NCBI RefSeq assembly: GCF_016405855.1
Contig: NZ_JAEFCA010000001.1
Span: 758,170 to 822,169, forward strand
DNA: 64,000 nt
DNA from: Flavobacterium sp. IB48
GTDB lineage: Bacteria; Bacteroidota; Bacteroidia; Flavobacteriales; Flavobacteriaceae
Direction of reading: 5' to 3'
Shown: positions 34,631-42,168 of the stretch, piece by piece
How positions within the stretch are numbered: the first letter of the stretch is position 1
Layout: each line of letters begins with the position of its first letter
Notes under the pieces: generated by a model
What the model was told of the DNA's origin: nothing
Database searches by the model: none
Seen by the model: the letters and a program-made list of their open reading frames with translations, nothing else
Translations under genes and position numbers: made by a program

Positions 34631-35587
34631 ATGACCCATTCTTTTAGGCTTCTGCTTTGTTTTCTCTTAATTTCAACAAATATATTCTCTCAAAAAGGAA
34701 AAAGTTCTTTTTCTGTAGTTCCATTAGGCGTAATGGGTGGTATTGACGAAAAAAATCTTTCTGCTTATTTAATCGCTCCAGCCAACACAACTGATTATAT
34801 CTGCCTTGATGCTGGAACTGTAAACGCCGGAATTGAAAAAGCTATTGAGAAGAAAACTTTTAAAGTTTCTACAAGTGAAGTTTTACGAAAATACATCAAA
34901 GGATATTTGATTTCGCATGCACATTTAGATCATGTTTCAGGTTTGATAATTAATTCTCCTGCCGATTCTTCTAAAACAGTTTATGCTACAAATAAGTGTA
35001 TGGAAATGATGGAAAACCATTATTTCAACGATCAGACTTGGGCTAATTTTGGAGACGCAGGACCAGGATTTCCTTTAAAAAAATACCATTTTCAGACTTT
35101 AAATTTGGGAGAAGAAACTTCTTTGACGAATACCAAAATGACAGTTAAAGCATTTTCTTTAAGCCATGTTAATCCGTTTGAGAGTACTGCTTTCTTAATT
35201 AAAAATGAAAATGATTATGCCTTATATTTAGGCGACACAGGACCTGATGAAGTAGAAAAAAGCAATAATCTTCGCGATTTATGGACCGCAGTTGCTCCAT
35301 TGGTTAAAGCTAAACAATTGAAAGGAATTTTTATTGAAGTTTCATTTCCAAATGAACAGCCAGATAAATTTTTATTTGGTCACTTAACTCCAAATTATTT
35401 AATGAAAGAACTTCATATTCTAGAGGATTTAGCTGGAAAAGGTTCTCTTGAAAACTTTAAAATTATTATCACACATTTGAAACCGCCTGCAAAGAATATT
35501 GCAAAAATTAAACAGCAGTTAAAAGCTCAAAACGATTTAGGATTGAAAATTATTTATCCTACGCAAGGGAAAAAGTTTGAGCTGTAA
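34631..35587 (+). CDS. Secreted metallo-beta-lactamase-fold protein, class II cyclic-nucleotide phosphodiesterase-like
   Basis: A 318-residue exported MBL-fold protein. The signal peptide starts at MTHSFRLLLCFLLIST and ends near NIFSQ, which is why I prefer ATG 34631 over the in-frame ATG 34601 that would add ten polar residues. The zinc motif is HAHLDH (His96, His98, Asp100, His101). A downstream LSHVNPFESTAFLI, LGDTG and ITHLKPP supply the other metal ligands. The pattern SHAHLDHVSGL and ITHLKP is that of class II 3',5'-cyclic-nucleotide phosphodiesterases such as yeast PDE1 and CpdP. An extracytoplasmic cAMP/cGMP hydrolase is inferred; another phosphodiester substrate is possible. Confidence 0.85.
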   Translation: MTHSFRLLLCFLLISTNIFSQKGKSSFSVVPLGVMGGIDEKNLSAYLIAPANTTDYICLDAGTVNAGIEKAIEKKTFKVSTSEVLRKYIKGYLISHAHLDHVSGLIINSPADSSKTVYATNKCMEMMENHYFNDQTWANFGDAGPGFPLKKYHFQTLNLGEETSLTNTKMTVKAFSLSHVNPFESTAFLIKNENDYALYLGDTGPDEVEKSNNLRDLWTAVAPLVKAKQLKGIFIEVSFPNEQPDKFLFGHLTPNYLMKELHILEDLAGKGSLENFKIIITHLKPPAKNIAKIKQQLKAQNDLGLKIIYPTQGKKFEL

Positions 35588-35595
35588 TTTATTTT

Positions 35596-35625
35596 GCCAC
35601 AGATTCTTAAGATTAAAAGGATTTA
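35596..35625 (+). repeat. Half copy of the GCCACAGATT dispersed repeat
   Basis: GCCACAGATT at 35596-35605 followed by AAGATTAAAAGGATTTA, as in the left arm of the full elements at 42059, 56925 and 57726. The right arm is missing. Confidence 0.6.
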
Positions 35626-35653
35626 TTTTAATTTCTAAATATAAAACATAATT

Positions 35654-35688
35654 AAACCCGACAGGTTTTAAAAAACTTGCCGGGTTTT
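35654..35688. terminator. Bidirectional terminator between phosphodiesterase and dioxygenase genes
   Basis: Stem AAACCCG / CGGGTTT extended by partly paired inner bases, with A-rich left and T-rich right flanks, between convergent genes. Confidence 0.8.
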
Positions 35689-35709
35689 CTATTTCTATCC
35701 AATAAAATA

Positions 35710-36249
35710 TTATTTCTTCGCCACAAACCTCGGATCAGTTTCCATAACAGTTCCGCAATTATCGCAGGTTCTTAAATCTTCTGAATTGTAGAAGTGTTCA
35801 AAATGAGGAAGGAAATCTTTTTCGATATTATGAAGTTCAAAATACACTTCGTACAGTTTATGATTGCAGTTATCGCAATGCCAAAGCAAACCATCTGTAA
35901 AACCTTGTCCAGCACGTTTTCTTTCGATCACAAGTCCGATAGAACCTTCTGAACGAACAGGAGAATGGGGCACTTTTGCAGGATGCAGATACATATCGCC
36001 TGCATTTAATTCCATTTCTTTACGTTGACCATCTTCCTGAATGACAACCTTGATATTTCCTTCTAACTGATAAAAAAGTTCTTCTGTTTCGTTATAATGG
36101 TAATCTTTTCGCGCATTGGGACCTGCAACAATCATTACAATATAATCTCCAGAATCAACATATAAGTTTTTATTTCCAACAGGCGGTTTTAGTAAATGAC
36201 GGTTTTCGTCAATCCATTGGGTCAGGTTAAAAGGTTTTGCTATAGCCAT
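35710..36249 (-). CDS. 3-hydroxyanthranilate 3,4-dioxygenase
   Basis: Cupin-fold, iron-dependent ring-cleaving enzyme of the kynurenine route from tryptophan. Its product becomes quinolinate for NAD synthesis or is broken down further. The 179 residues show the iron ligands His51 and Glu57 (HYNETEELFYQLEG) and His95 (KVPHSP), and the substrate Arg47 and Arg99. The rubredoxin-like second metal site is complete, with Cys125, Cys128, Cys162 and Cys165 in two CDNC units. Bacterial homologues are called HaaO or NbaC. No other kynurenine gene (TDO, KMO, kynureninase) is nearby, so the route is only inferred. It lies downstream of the endonuclease/phosphatase gene on the same strand, across a hairpin repeat. 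Confidence 0.96.
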   Translation of the reverse strand: MAIAKPFNLTQWIDENRHLLKPPVGNKNLYVDSGDYIVMIVAGPNARKDYHYNETEELFYQLEGNIKVVIQEDGQRKEMELNAGDMYLHPAKVPHSPVRSEGSIGLVIERKRAGQGFTDGLLWHCDNCNHKLYEVYFELHNIEKDFLPHFEHFYNSEDLRTCDNCGTVMETDPRFVAKK

Positions 36250-36286
36250 TTTTATTCAAAATTTATGAAAAGCTAAGGTAGTGAAA

Positions 36287-36353
36287 AGTATTCAGTCTCA
36301 GTCGCAGTTTTCAGTTTTGCTGAGATTGATTACTGTGGCTGAGACTTAATACT
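36287..36353. repeat. Inverted repeat of the AGTATTCAGTCTCAG family
   Basis: Arms of 22 nt (36287-36308 and 36332-36353) agree at 19 positions. The repeat touches the stop codon of the upstream minus-strand gene. One arm recurs before YraN at 39865-39886. Confidence 0.7.
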
Positions 36354-37450
36354 TATTTAAATTCTTTTATCAAATAAATATAAACTGGAAAATGATCACT
36401 AAAGCCAGCTTCCGCCAAAGTGTTCCGCAACGGATAACCTTTGTATTGCCCCGAATTTTGAATAAGATAAGGTCTGCTGAAAATGCCCGCTTTCCAAAAA
36501 TTAAAAGTCGAAAAATCCGATTTAACCAAAGAGGCTGTCATAATAATTTGATCAAAAATATTCCAAGAATCACGATAAGCAATAGTTCCTAAACCTTTAT
36601 TGGCAAGCTCTTCAAACGGATTAAAAACTCCAAATTCCGAAACTTCAGCTCTTATTCCTTTTGCACCTAGTCCTGATTTTATGCTTTTGTTTGATGGTGA
36701 ATCATTAAAATCTCCCATTGTCAATACTTTTGCCTGAGGATTAATCTTTTGCAAAGAATCAATAATTTTCCTGTTCAATTTTCCCGCTGCTTCCCGAAAT
36801 AAACTAGTTGCCTTTTCTCCGCCTGATCTCGATGGCCAGTGATTGACAATAATATGTATTTCTTCATCCTCTAAAAATCCCGAAACCAAAAGTTGATCTC
36901 TTGTAAAAACTCGATTTTTATTTTCTTTCTTAACCTCTATTTCGTCATCTAAAATTTCTGTTTCTTCTTCTTTTTTAGGAATTTCTTTTCTATAAATAAT
37001 TAAAGGAATATTCGAATAAGAAGTTGGTCTGAAATACTTTTTCTGATAAAGTAGCGCCACATCGATACCACGCTTATCTGGAGAATCAAAATGAATGATT
37101 CCTAAATCCAACGGCTGTAATTTTGGCTCTTTTATCAAATCTTCTAAAACTGCTCTATTTTCTATTTCTGCTCCCCCAATTAAAGTTGGCGCATTTGAAT
37201 TATCTGGTGTTCCAATTTCAGATAAAACCCTCGCCAAGTTCTTTAGTTTCTGCTGGTATTTCTCTGTTGTCCAATGCTGTGCTCCATTTGGCGTCCATTC
37301 ATCATCATTTGTGAATGCATCATCTACAGTATCATAAAAGTTTTCAAAATTGTAAAAAGCAACTGTATGTATTTTGTACTTTTTGGATTGGCTAAAAAGG
37401 ACTGACGTTCCAAAAAGAAAAAGCAGACAAAATCTAAATTTTAAAGGCAT
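36353..37450 (-). CDS. Secreted endonuclease/exonuclease/phosphatase-family protein
   Basis: A 365-residue protein of the DNase I-like fold with a signal peptide ending near GTSVLFSQ (residue 21). Core motifs are FYNFENFYDTVDD (Asn at the metal site), GGAEIENRAVLEDL (metal-binding Glu), VNHWPSRSGGEKAT (catalytic His region), TMGDFNDSPSN (Asp/Asn pair) and GFSDHFPVYI (catalytic Asp-His at the end). An insertion with a charged run (about residues 158-185, KKEEETEILDDEIEVKKEN) lies between the halves. The substrate is unknown: nucleic acid or a phosphodiester are both possible. A -7 element lies at 37472-37479 on the minus strand. Confidence 0.9.
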   Translation of the reverse strand: MPLKFRFCLLFLFGTSVLFSQSKKYKIHTVAFYNFENFYDTVDDAFTNDDEWTPNGAQHWTTEKYQQKLKNLARVLSEIGTPDNSNAPTLIGGAEIENRAVLEDLIKEPKLQPLDLGIIHFDSPDKRGIDVALLYQKKYFRPTSYSNIPLIIYRKEIPKKEEETEILDDEIEVKKENKNRVFTRDQLLVSGFLEDEEIHIIVNHWPSRSGGEKATSLFREAAGKLNRKIIDSLQKINPQAKVLTMGDFNDSPSNKSIKSGLGAKGIRAEVSEFGVFNPFEELANKGLGTIAYRDSWNIFDQIIMTASLVKSDFSTFNFWKAGIFSRPYLIQNSGQYKGYPLRNTLAEAGFSDHFPVYIYLIKEFK

Positions 37451-37471
37451 ATATAAGATTTTAAAAAGACA

Positions 37472-37479
37472 AATCTAAC
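37472..37479 (-). promoter_or_regulatory. -7 element for the endonuclease/phosphatase gene
   Basis: TAGATTTG on the minus strand, exact TAnnTTTG, 21 nt before the start codon. No suitable TTG at 17-23 nt. Confidence 0.5.
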
Positions 37480-37500
37480 TAAAAAATGTAAGATTTTTAC

Positions 37501-37529
37501 TTGAATAAAATTTCAAAATATTACATTTG
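37501..37529 (+). promoter_or_regulatory. Promoter of the beta-lactamase-fold hydrolase gene
   Basis: TTG at 37501-37503, 18 nt spacing, TACATTTG at 37522-37529, 50 nt before the ATG. It is divergent from the promoter on the other strand. Confidence 0.68.
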
Positions 37530-37579
37530 TTTCTTGTAAAAGTCTTGTACCTTGCTCAAAAAATCTGATAATTTATAAC

Positions 37580-38656
37580 ATGAAAAAAATACTGTTTTTT
37601 ACTTTCTTCTTAAGCTCTTTAAATACATTTTACGGACAGAAAAGCAGTTCTCGAGCAGAGGAAATCAGAAAACAATACAAAATTCCAGAATTGGCTTATG
37701 CAGTTGTTTCTTCAGATTCTATTCTTGAAATTGAAGCTTTAGGATTTCAACGTTACAAGTCTTCTCATAAAGCAAAAATTAATGATATATTCCGTTTAGG
37801 ATCCATCACAAAAACGATCACAAGTTATATCGCGGCGACTTTAGTTAAAGAAGGAAAAATAGAATGGAATACTAAATTTTTTGATTTATATCCTGAATTA
37901 AAAGCAGGAAGTAATCCAGAAATCTATAACGTAACCTTGCAAGATTTCTTGACATTTAGAGCACCAATTCCAACTTGGTCTTATGGAAATGAAACGCCAA
38001 ATCAACAAGAAATTAAGGGCAACAATCAGGAACAACGTTATGAATTTATAAGTTGGTTTTTTAAGCAAAAACAAATTGTTACTGAGAAACAAGATTGGTA
38101 TGGTTCTAATCCAAGTTTTGTTGCGGCAGGTTTGATGCTCGAAAAAGCAACTGGAAAAAGTTATGAAACTTTAGTAAAAGAATTGGGCAAAAAGCTAAAC
38201 ATAAACTTTGGTTTTGGACAGCCAAACGTTACTAATGTAAACCAGCCATGGGGACATGATGAGAATTTGAAGCCTGAAAAACCATTTGTAAATTATAAAT
38301 TAAATTGGCTTTCATCAGCAGGAAATATTAATGTAAACCTCCCTGATTTTTGCAGATTTACGCAGATGCAGCTACAAGGTTTGTTAGGGAAATCAAAAGT
38401 ATTGTCTGAAGAAGAATTTAATAAAATGCATTTCGGTTTTCCTGAATTTTCTTTTAGATGGTATTCTGAAATAAATGAAAAATCGGGTTTAAAATATTCT
38501 TTTCACTACGGAAATCCAGGAACATTTTTAACCAAAGTGTATATTTGCAAAGATATCGATAAGGCTTTTATAATATTTGCGAATGTGCAATCTGAAGAAG
38601 CTGACAAAGGTTTAATGTTGCTTCTTGCCGAATTGCAAAAACAATATGGAGGTTAA
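37580..38656 (+). CDS. Exported serine hydrolase of the beta-lactamase / penicillin-binding-protein family
   Basis: A 358-residue protein with a signal peptide ending near NTFYGQ (residue 20). The class C-type active site is present: Ser75 and Lys78 in RLGSITKT, a Tyr motif in DWYGSNPSFVAAGLMLEKATG, and HYGNPGTF as the third motif where HTG or KTG is usual. Such proteins include D-alanyl-D-alanine carboxypeptidases, esterases and D-aminopeptidases. The substrate cannot be told, and resistance to beta-lactams should not be assumed. It is followed after 49 nt by the LD-carboxypeptidase gene with no clear terminator between, so both may act on peptidoglycan peptides. Confidence 0.88.
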   Translation: MKKILFFTFFLSSLNTFYGQKSSSRAEEIRKQYKIPELAYAVVSSDSILEIEALGFQRYKSSHKAKINDIFRLGSITKTITSYIAATLVKEGKIEWNTKFFDLYPELKAGSNPEIYNVTLQDFLTFRAPIPTWSYGNETPNQQEIKGNNQEQRYEFISWFFKQKQIVTEKQDWYGSNPSFVAAGLMLEKATGKSYETLVKELGKKLNINFGFGQPNVTNVNQPWGHDENLKPEKPFVNYKLNWLSSAGNINVNLPDFCRFTQMQLQGLLGKSKVLSEEEFNKMHFGFPEFSFRWYSEINEKSGLKYSFHYGNPGTFLTKVYICKDIDKAFIIFANVQSEEADKGLMLLLAELQKQYGG

Positions 38657-38705
38657 ATTATTAAACCTTAAAAATTAATTTTATAATTTTAAGCAAAAGA
38701 AAAAA

Positions 38706-39710
38706 ATGAATAAAAACTGCTTTCACTATATAAAGAGACACTTTGTCTTTTGTAAACTCGCATTTCTTATTTTTGCTTTACAATCATTCAACTGTCAATC
38801 TCAACAAAACATGATAACACCGCCTTATTTACAAAAAGGAGATACTGTAGCACTTTTGGCAACAGCAAGAAAAAACATCGACGACAATTTAAAACCAACA
38901 ATAGATTTATTGCACAGTTGGGGTTTAGAAGCCGTAATCGGATCAACAATCGGTTTAGATTATAATCAATTGGCTGGAACAGATGAACAGAGAGCTGCCG
39001 ATTTTCAGAAACAAATGGACAATCCAAATATTAAAGCGATCTGGTGCGTTCGTGGCGGATATGGCACTGTTAGAATGTTAGATTTACTAGATTTTACCAA
39101 ATTCAAACAGCATCCAAAATGGGTTATCGGTTTTAGTGATGTAACGGTTCTTCATAATCATTTGAATACGATGGGCTACAAATCTATTCATGGTATTATG
39201 CCGGTAACAGTACCTAGAGCAACTCCAGATGCTGTGAGCTCGTTAAAAGCCGCTTTATTTAACGAACCTATTTCCTACTCTATTAGTCCAAGTCCGATGA
39301 ATCGTTTAGGAAGTGCTACTGGAGAATTAGTTGGAGGGAATTTATCTATTTTATACAGTTTATTAGGATCTCCTTCTGCAATTGATTGCAAAGATAAAAT
39401 TTTATTTATCGAAGATTTAGATGAATATCTGTATCACATCGACCGTATGATGATGAATCTAAGACGTAACGGATGCATCGAAAATCTAAAAGGAATTATC
39501 ATTGGCGGAATGACAAGCATGAAAGACAATGAAGTGCCTTGGGGAAAAAATGCTTTAGAAATTATAGATGACGTAACCAAAAAATACAATATTCCTGTAA
39601 TTTTTAATTTCCCAGCAGGGCATATTAGAGACAACAGAGCTTTAATTATGGGAAATACCGTTTCTATAGAAGTTACTGCTTCTGGAAGCACAGTTACTTT
39701 TAAAAAGTAG
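38706..39710 (+). CDS. Muramoyltetrapeptide LD-carboxypeptidase (S66 family)
   Basis: A 334-residue S66 peptidase that removes terminal D-Ala from tetrapeptides of peptidoglycan during recycling. Nucleophile Ser144 is in IGFSDVTVLHNH. The Glu of the triad lies in FIEDLDEYLYHIDRMMM and the His in FPAGHIRDNRALIMG. WCVRGGYGTVRML is also typical. A long N-terminus (about 33 residues, with a hydrophobic segment and Cys30) suggests export or a lipoprotein, although FNC is not an ideal lipobox. Most LdcA enzymes are cytoplasmic, so the export signal is notable. A terminator at 39769 ends the unit. Confidence 0.92.
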   Translation: MNKNCFHYIKRHFVFCKLAFLIFALQSFNCQSQQNMITPPYLQKGDTVALLATARKNIDDNLKPTIDLLHSWGLEAVIGSTIGLDYNQLAGTDEQRAADFQKQMDNPNIKAIWCVRGGYGTVRMLDLLDFTKFKQHPKWVIGFSDVTVLHNHLNTMGYKSIHGIMPVTVPRATPDAVSSLKAALFNEPISYSISPSPMNRLGSATGELVGGNLSILYSLLGSPSAIDCKDKILFIEDLDEYLYHIDRMMMNLRRNGCIENLKGIIIGGMTSMKDNEVPWGKNALEIIDDVTKKYNIPVIFNFPAGHIRDNRALIMGNTVSIEVTASGSTVTFKK

Positions 39711-39768
39711 TATCACATTGCTTGTTATTTAAGCAAATCTAACAATACCACATAAAATCTCGCAAAGA

Positions 39769-39814
39769 CGCAAGATCGCCAAGTTTTAAAATGCTTTGTG
39801 ATTTTGCGTTTTTT
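39769..39814 (+). terminator. Terminator after the LD-carboxypeptidase gene
   Basis: 15-bp stem with two wobbles and one mismatch (CGCAAGATCGCCAAG / CTTTGTGATTTTGCG), a 10-nt loop and six T. Confidence 0.75.
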
Positions 39815-39856
39815 CGTGCAATAATTTCATTTAGTAAAAATAAACTCAAAGATTCA

Positions 39857-39886
39857 CAGTGAAAACTGTGGCTGAGACTGAATACT
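39857..39886 (+). repeat. Half copy of the AGTATTCAGTCTCAG repeat before YraN
   Basis: The 22 nt at 39865-39886 are the reverse complement of the left arm at 36287-36308 with two differences. A small stem CAGT / ACTG at 39857-39868 overlaps it. It ends 6 nt before the YraN start codon. Confidence 0.65.
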
Positions 39887-39892
39887 ACAATA

Positions 39893-40264
39893 ATGGCAGA
39901 ACATAACGATTTAGGAAAATTAGGCGAAGATCTCGCAACGGCTTATTTGGAAGAAAATGGATATTCAATTCTAGAACGAAACTTTGTTATCCAAAAAGCA
40001 GAAATAGATATAATTGCACAAAAAGATTATGTTTTAGCGATTGTTGAAGTTAAAACTCGTTCGAGTTTAGATTTTGGTTCTCCGCAAGATTTTGTGAAGC
40101 AAAAAAAGATTCAATTACTCATAAAAGCAGTAAATGCCTACATAAACGATAGGGAAAAGGATTTTCAGGAAGATTTAGAAATCCGTTTTGACATCGTTGC
40201 AATCCATAAAAACGGGGAATCATTTGCAATTGAACATCTTACTGACGCTTTTTATCACTTTTAA
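39893..40264 (+). CDS. YraN family protein (UPF0102), nuclease-like fold
   Basis: A 123-residue protein with the restriction-endonuclease-like fold. The signature LGKLGEDLATAYLEENGYSILERNF is followed by AEIDIIAQKDYVLAIVEVKTRSS, which holds the Glu-x-Asp ... Glu-x-Lys catalytic-type residues. The region FGSPQDFVKQKKIQLLIKAVNAYI completes the family pattern. The protein is widespread but its role is not firmly known; a DNA repair or recombination nuclease is usually suggested. The mRNA leader contains a half copy of a dispersed repeat directly before the start codon. Confidence 0.94.
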   Translation: MAEHNDLGKLGEDLATAYLEENGYSILERNFVIQKAEIDIIAQKDYVLAIVEVKTRSSLDFGSPQDFVKQKKIQLLIKAVNAYINDREKDFQEDLEIRFDIVAIHKNGESFAIEHLTDAFYHF

Positions 40265-40285
40265 CATAATTTTTTATTGTTATAA

Positions 40286-40316
40286 TTGTAACAATTTGTT
40301 TTTTTATTTATATTTG
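40286..40316 (+). promoter_or_regulatory. Promoter of the ACT-like gene
   Basis: TTG at 40286-40288, 20 nt spacing, TATATTTG at 40309-40316, 72 nt before the ATG. Confidence 0.72.
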
Positions 40317-40368
40317 CAAAGAATTATAACATCGCAATGTTAAATTAACTACCAACTCAACTGTTACC

Positions 40369-40383
40369 AAAAAAAAAAAAAAA
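40369..40383 (+). repeat. Run of 15 adenines in the 5' leader of the ACT-like gene
   Basis: An uninterrupted A15 ends 5 nt before the ATG at 40389, exactly where a ribosome-binding site would lie. A-rich leaders favour translation in this phylum; such a run is also prone to slippage in length. Confidence 0.85.
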
Positions 40384-40388
40384 GAATT

Positions 40389-41045
40389 ATGAAAACTGTT
40401 TCTTCTATTGTAGAAAACTACATTAAAACAAAACCATTTTTATTAAATGCCCTGTCACTCGGAATTATCAACTTAACTTCACTTTCGCGAAATATTATGA
40501 CCGAATTAGAAAGTGAGTTTGGTAAAGAAGTGAAACAAGGCGCTGTAGTAATGTCTTTAAAACGACTGACGGAAGAATTAGATTTTAAACTAAATCACAA
40601 AATCAATAAAGTAATTAAAAATATTGGTGAAATCACGGTTCGCTCTGAACTTACAGATTACACTTTTGCAGCATCTGAAACTGTTTTAAACAAACAAGCA
40701 GATTTGATCTCTGATATTAATGCTTTGTCTGATATTTTTTATACCTCATCTCGTGGAGTAAACGAAACTAATATCGTTGTCAGCAGTAGTGTAAATCACT
40801 TAGTTGAGAAACATTTCATGAGAGAAAAATTAATCCAAAAATTAGATAATTTAGCTTCTATTACAGTAAAATTACCAAAAGAAAACATTGTTGTTCCTGG
40901 TATTTACTACTTCATTTTCCAACGTTTGGCTTGGGAAGGAATCATCATCAACGAGGTAATTTCAACTTCAAATGAGTTTACCATTTTAGTTGGAGAAGAT
41001 CAAGTTGATGTTGCTTTTAAAGTAATTAAAGACTTAAAAAACTAA
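40389..41045 (+). CDS. Unrecognised protein with a C-terminal ACT-like domain
   Basis: A 218-residue cytoplasmic protein with no signal peptide or membrane segment. Residues 1-75 are helical (VENYIKTKPFLLNALSLGII, then LSRNIMTELESEFGKEVKQG) and look like a winged-helix or helix-turn-helix region. Residues about 80-218 have alternating strands and helices. Two similar parts begin ITVRSELTDYTFAASETVL and ITVKLPKENIVVPGIYYFIF, and the second ends FTILVGEDQVDVAFKVIKDL. This is the layout of paired ACT domains as in the C-terminus of aspartate kinase. No kinase domain is present. I infer a small-molecule-sensing regulator, without certainty. It has its own promoter, an A15 leader and a terminator. 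Confidence 0.75.
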   Translation: MKTVSSIVENYIKTKPFLLNALSLGIINLTSLSRNIMTELESEFGKEVKQGAVVMSLKRLTEELDFKLNHKINKVIKNIGEITVRSELTDYTFAASETVLNKQADLISDINALSDIFYTSSRGVNETNIVVSSSVNHLVEKHFMREKLIQKLDNLASITVKLPKENIVVPGIYYFIFQRLAWEGIIINEVISTSNEFTILVGEDQVDVAFKVIKDLKN

Positions 41046-41091
41046 TTTAGAAAATATCTAATTTAAAAATCAAATTAGAGTTTATAACACT

Positions 41092-41127
41092 AAAATCCTT
41101 TTGTCTTCTATAGATAAAAGGATTTTT
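41092..41127 (+). terminator. Terminator of the ACT-like gene
   Basis: Stem AAAATCCTTTT / AAAAGGATTTT with inner pairs and a T-run, 47 nt after the stop. The remaining gap to 41330 is AT-rich, with no open frame seen. Confidence 0.8.
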
Positions 41128-41329
41128 CTTTTGAAATAAAATGAGATAAAAGACCAAATTTCATATTTCGTAGATAAGAATATTCTCAAAAGTCAAATTC
41201 ATAATTAAAATTTATTTTGCAATAGCGTCAAAATAACACTTACTAGTGCGACTGCGACTTAACAAGAGTTTTTGTTTCTTTCTTTAAAAAACTAACAAAA
41301 AATCCGAATTAAGTTTTTTTATATATAAT

Positions 41330-41358
41330 TTGTTGCGAATATTATTTTTATATATTTG
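41330..41358 (+). promoter_or_regulatory. Promoter of the ECF sigma factor gene
   Basis: TTG at 41330-41332, 18 nt spacing, TATATTTG at 41351-41358, 72 nt before the start codon. This is a housekeeping-type promoter, so the sigma gene need not depend on itself. Confidence 0.65.
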
Positions 41359-41430
41359 CGATGAAGTCAGACATCAGACCTCGCATTTTGATAGTTTAAT
41401 ACCATTGGAATTAAATAAACGCAAATTAAA

Positions 41431-41994
41431 TTGTTAGAAGCGGCCAACCATAGTGAAAAATTATTGGTAAGTGAACTCAAAAAAGGAAACGAAAAAGCCT
41501 TTCGCCAACTTTTTGATTTATTCCACCAAGATATTTATGGATATAGCATCAGTCTTCTAAAATCAAAAGAAGCTGCAGAGGAAAATGTACAGGATGTTTT
41601 TTTGAAAGTCTGGCTCAATCGCGAAAGTTTGAATGTAGAACAATCTTTTAAATCCTACATTTTTACAATTGCCAGAAATCAGGCTTTTAATGTTTTGAAT
41701 AAGGCTGCGAATGAAATTTTATTGAAAGAAGCCGTTTTCTACGAAAGTCAGAAATCACATGAATACGGAGATTATGCGGTTCGGGAAGCCGATTGCAAAA
41801 AACTTCGAAAACAAGCTATAAAACAGCTCCCGCCAAAACGACGGCAGATTTTTAAAATGTCGCGGAAAAAAGGAATGAGCTACGAAGAAATAAGCGAGGA
41901 ACTCGGAATCTCGATAAATACAGTCCGGAACCAAATGAGCAAAGCGCTCGAATCGATGCGCGGTTTTTTTCAACTTCACGATGAAATTATCTAA
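41431..41994 (+). CDS. ECF-family RNA polymerase sigma factor (Bacteroidota type)
   Basis: A 187-residue sigma-70-family factor with only regions 2 and 4. Region 2 runs EKAFRQLFDLFHQDIYGYSI ... AEENVQDVFLKVWLNRESL and binds the -10-like element. Region 4 includes KQLPPKRRQIFKMSRKKGMS and the helix-turn-helix YEEISEELGISINTVRNQMS. The start codon must be TTG at 41431, because an in-frame TAA lies at 41416-41418 and no ATG or GTG lies near the N-terminus. It is the expected partner of the FecR protein at 42465 and would activate the susC operon. It is unusual in being followed by a strong terminator and two repeat elements before fecR. Confidence 0.95.
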   Translation: MLEAANHSEKLLVSELKKGNEKAFRQLFDLFHQDIYGYSISLLKSKEAAEENVQDVFLKVWLNRESLNVEQSFKSYIFTIARNQAFNVLNKAANEILLKEAVFYESQKSHEYGDYAVREADCKKLRKQAIKQLPPKRRQIFKMSRKKGMSYEEISEELGISINTVRNQMSKALESMRGFFQLHDEII

Positions 41995-42017
41995 CCAAAA
42001 CCACAAATATTGCCCTT

Positions 42018-42046
42018 AAAATCACTCTTCGGAGTGATTTTTTTTT
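42018..42046 (+). terminator. Strong UUCG-tetraloop terminator after the sigma factor gene
   Basis: Perfect 10-bp stem AAAATCACTC / GAGTGATTTT closed by a C(UUCG)G tetraloop, one of the most stable loops known, plus a T-run. It lies 23 nt after the stop codon. Confidence 0.93.
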
Positions 42047-42058
42047 GATTATTTTTTT

Positions 42059-42156
42059 GCCACAGATTTAAAGGATTTTCACAGATTTTTTTTTTTAATC
42101 TGAAATGAGAAGAATTTCAACGTATTAAAATCCTTTTAATCTTTTTAATCTGTGGC
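42059..42156. repeat. GCCACAGATT dispersed inverted repeat, copy 1
   Basis: GCCACAGATTTAAAGGATT opens the element and the mirror TTAATCTGTGGC closes it at 42156. Inside are ATCCTTTTAATC units that pair with the left arm. A T-run precedes it and an A-run follows. Confidence 0.75.
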
Positions 42157-42168
42157 AAAAAAAAATCT

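Noticed and set aside
38706..38795. Firm lipoprotein call for the LD-carboxypeptidase
   Set aside because: The Cys30 context SFNC is a poor lipobox (Asn before Cys), so only possible export is noted.
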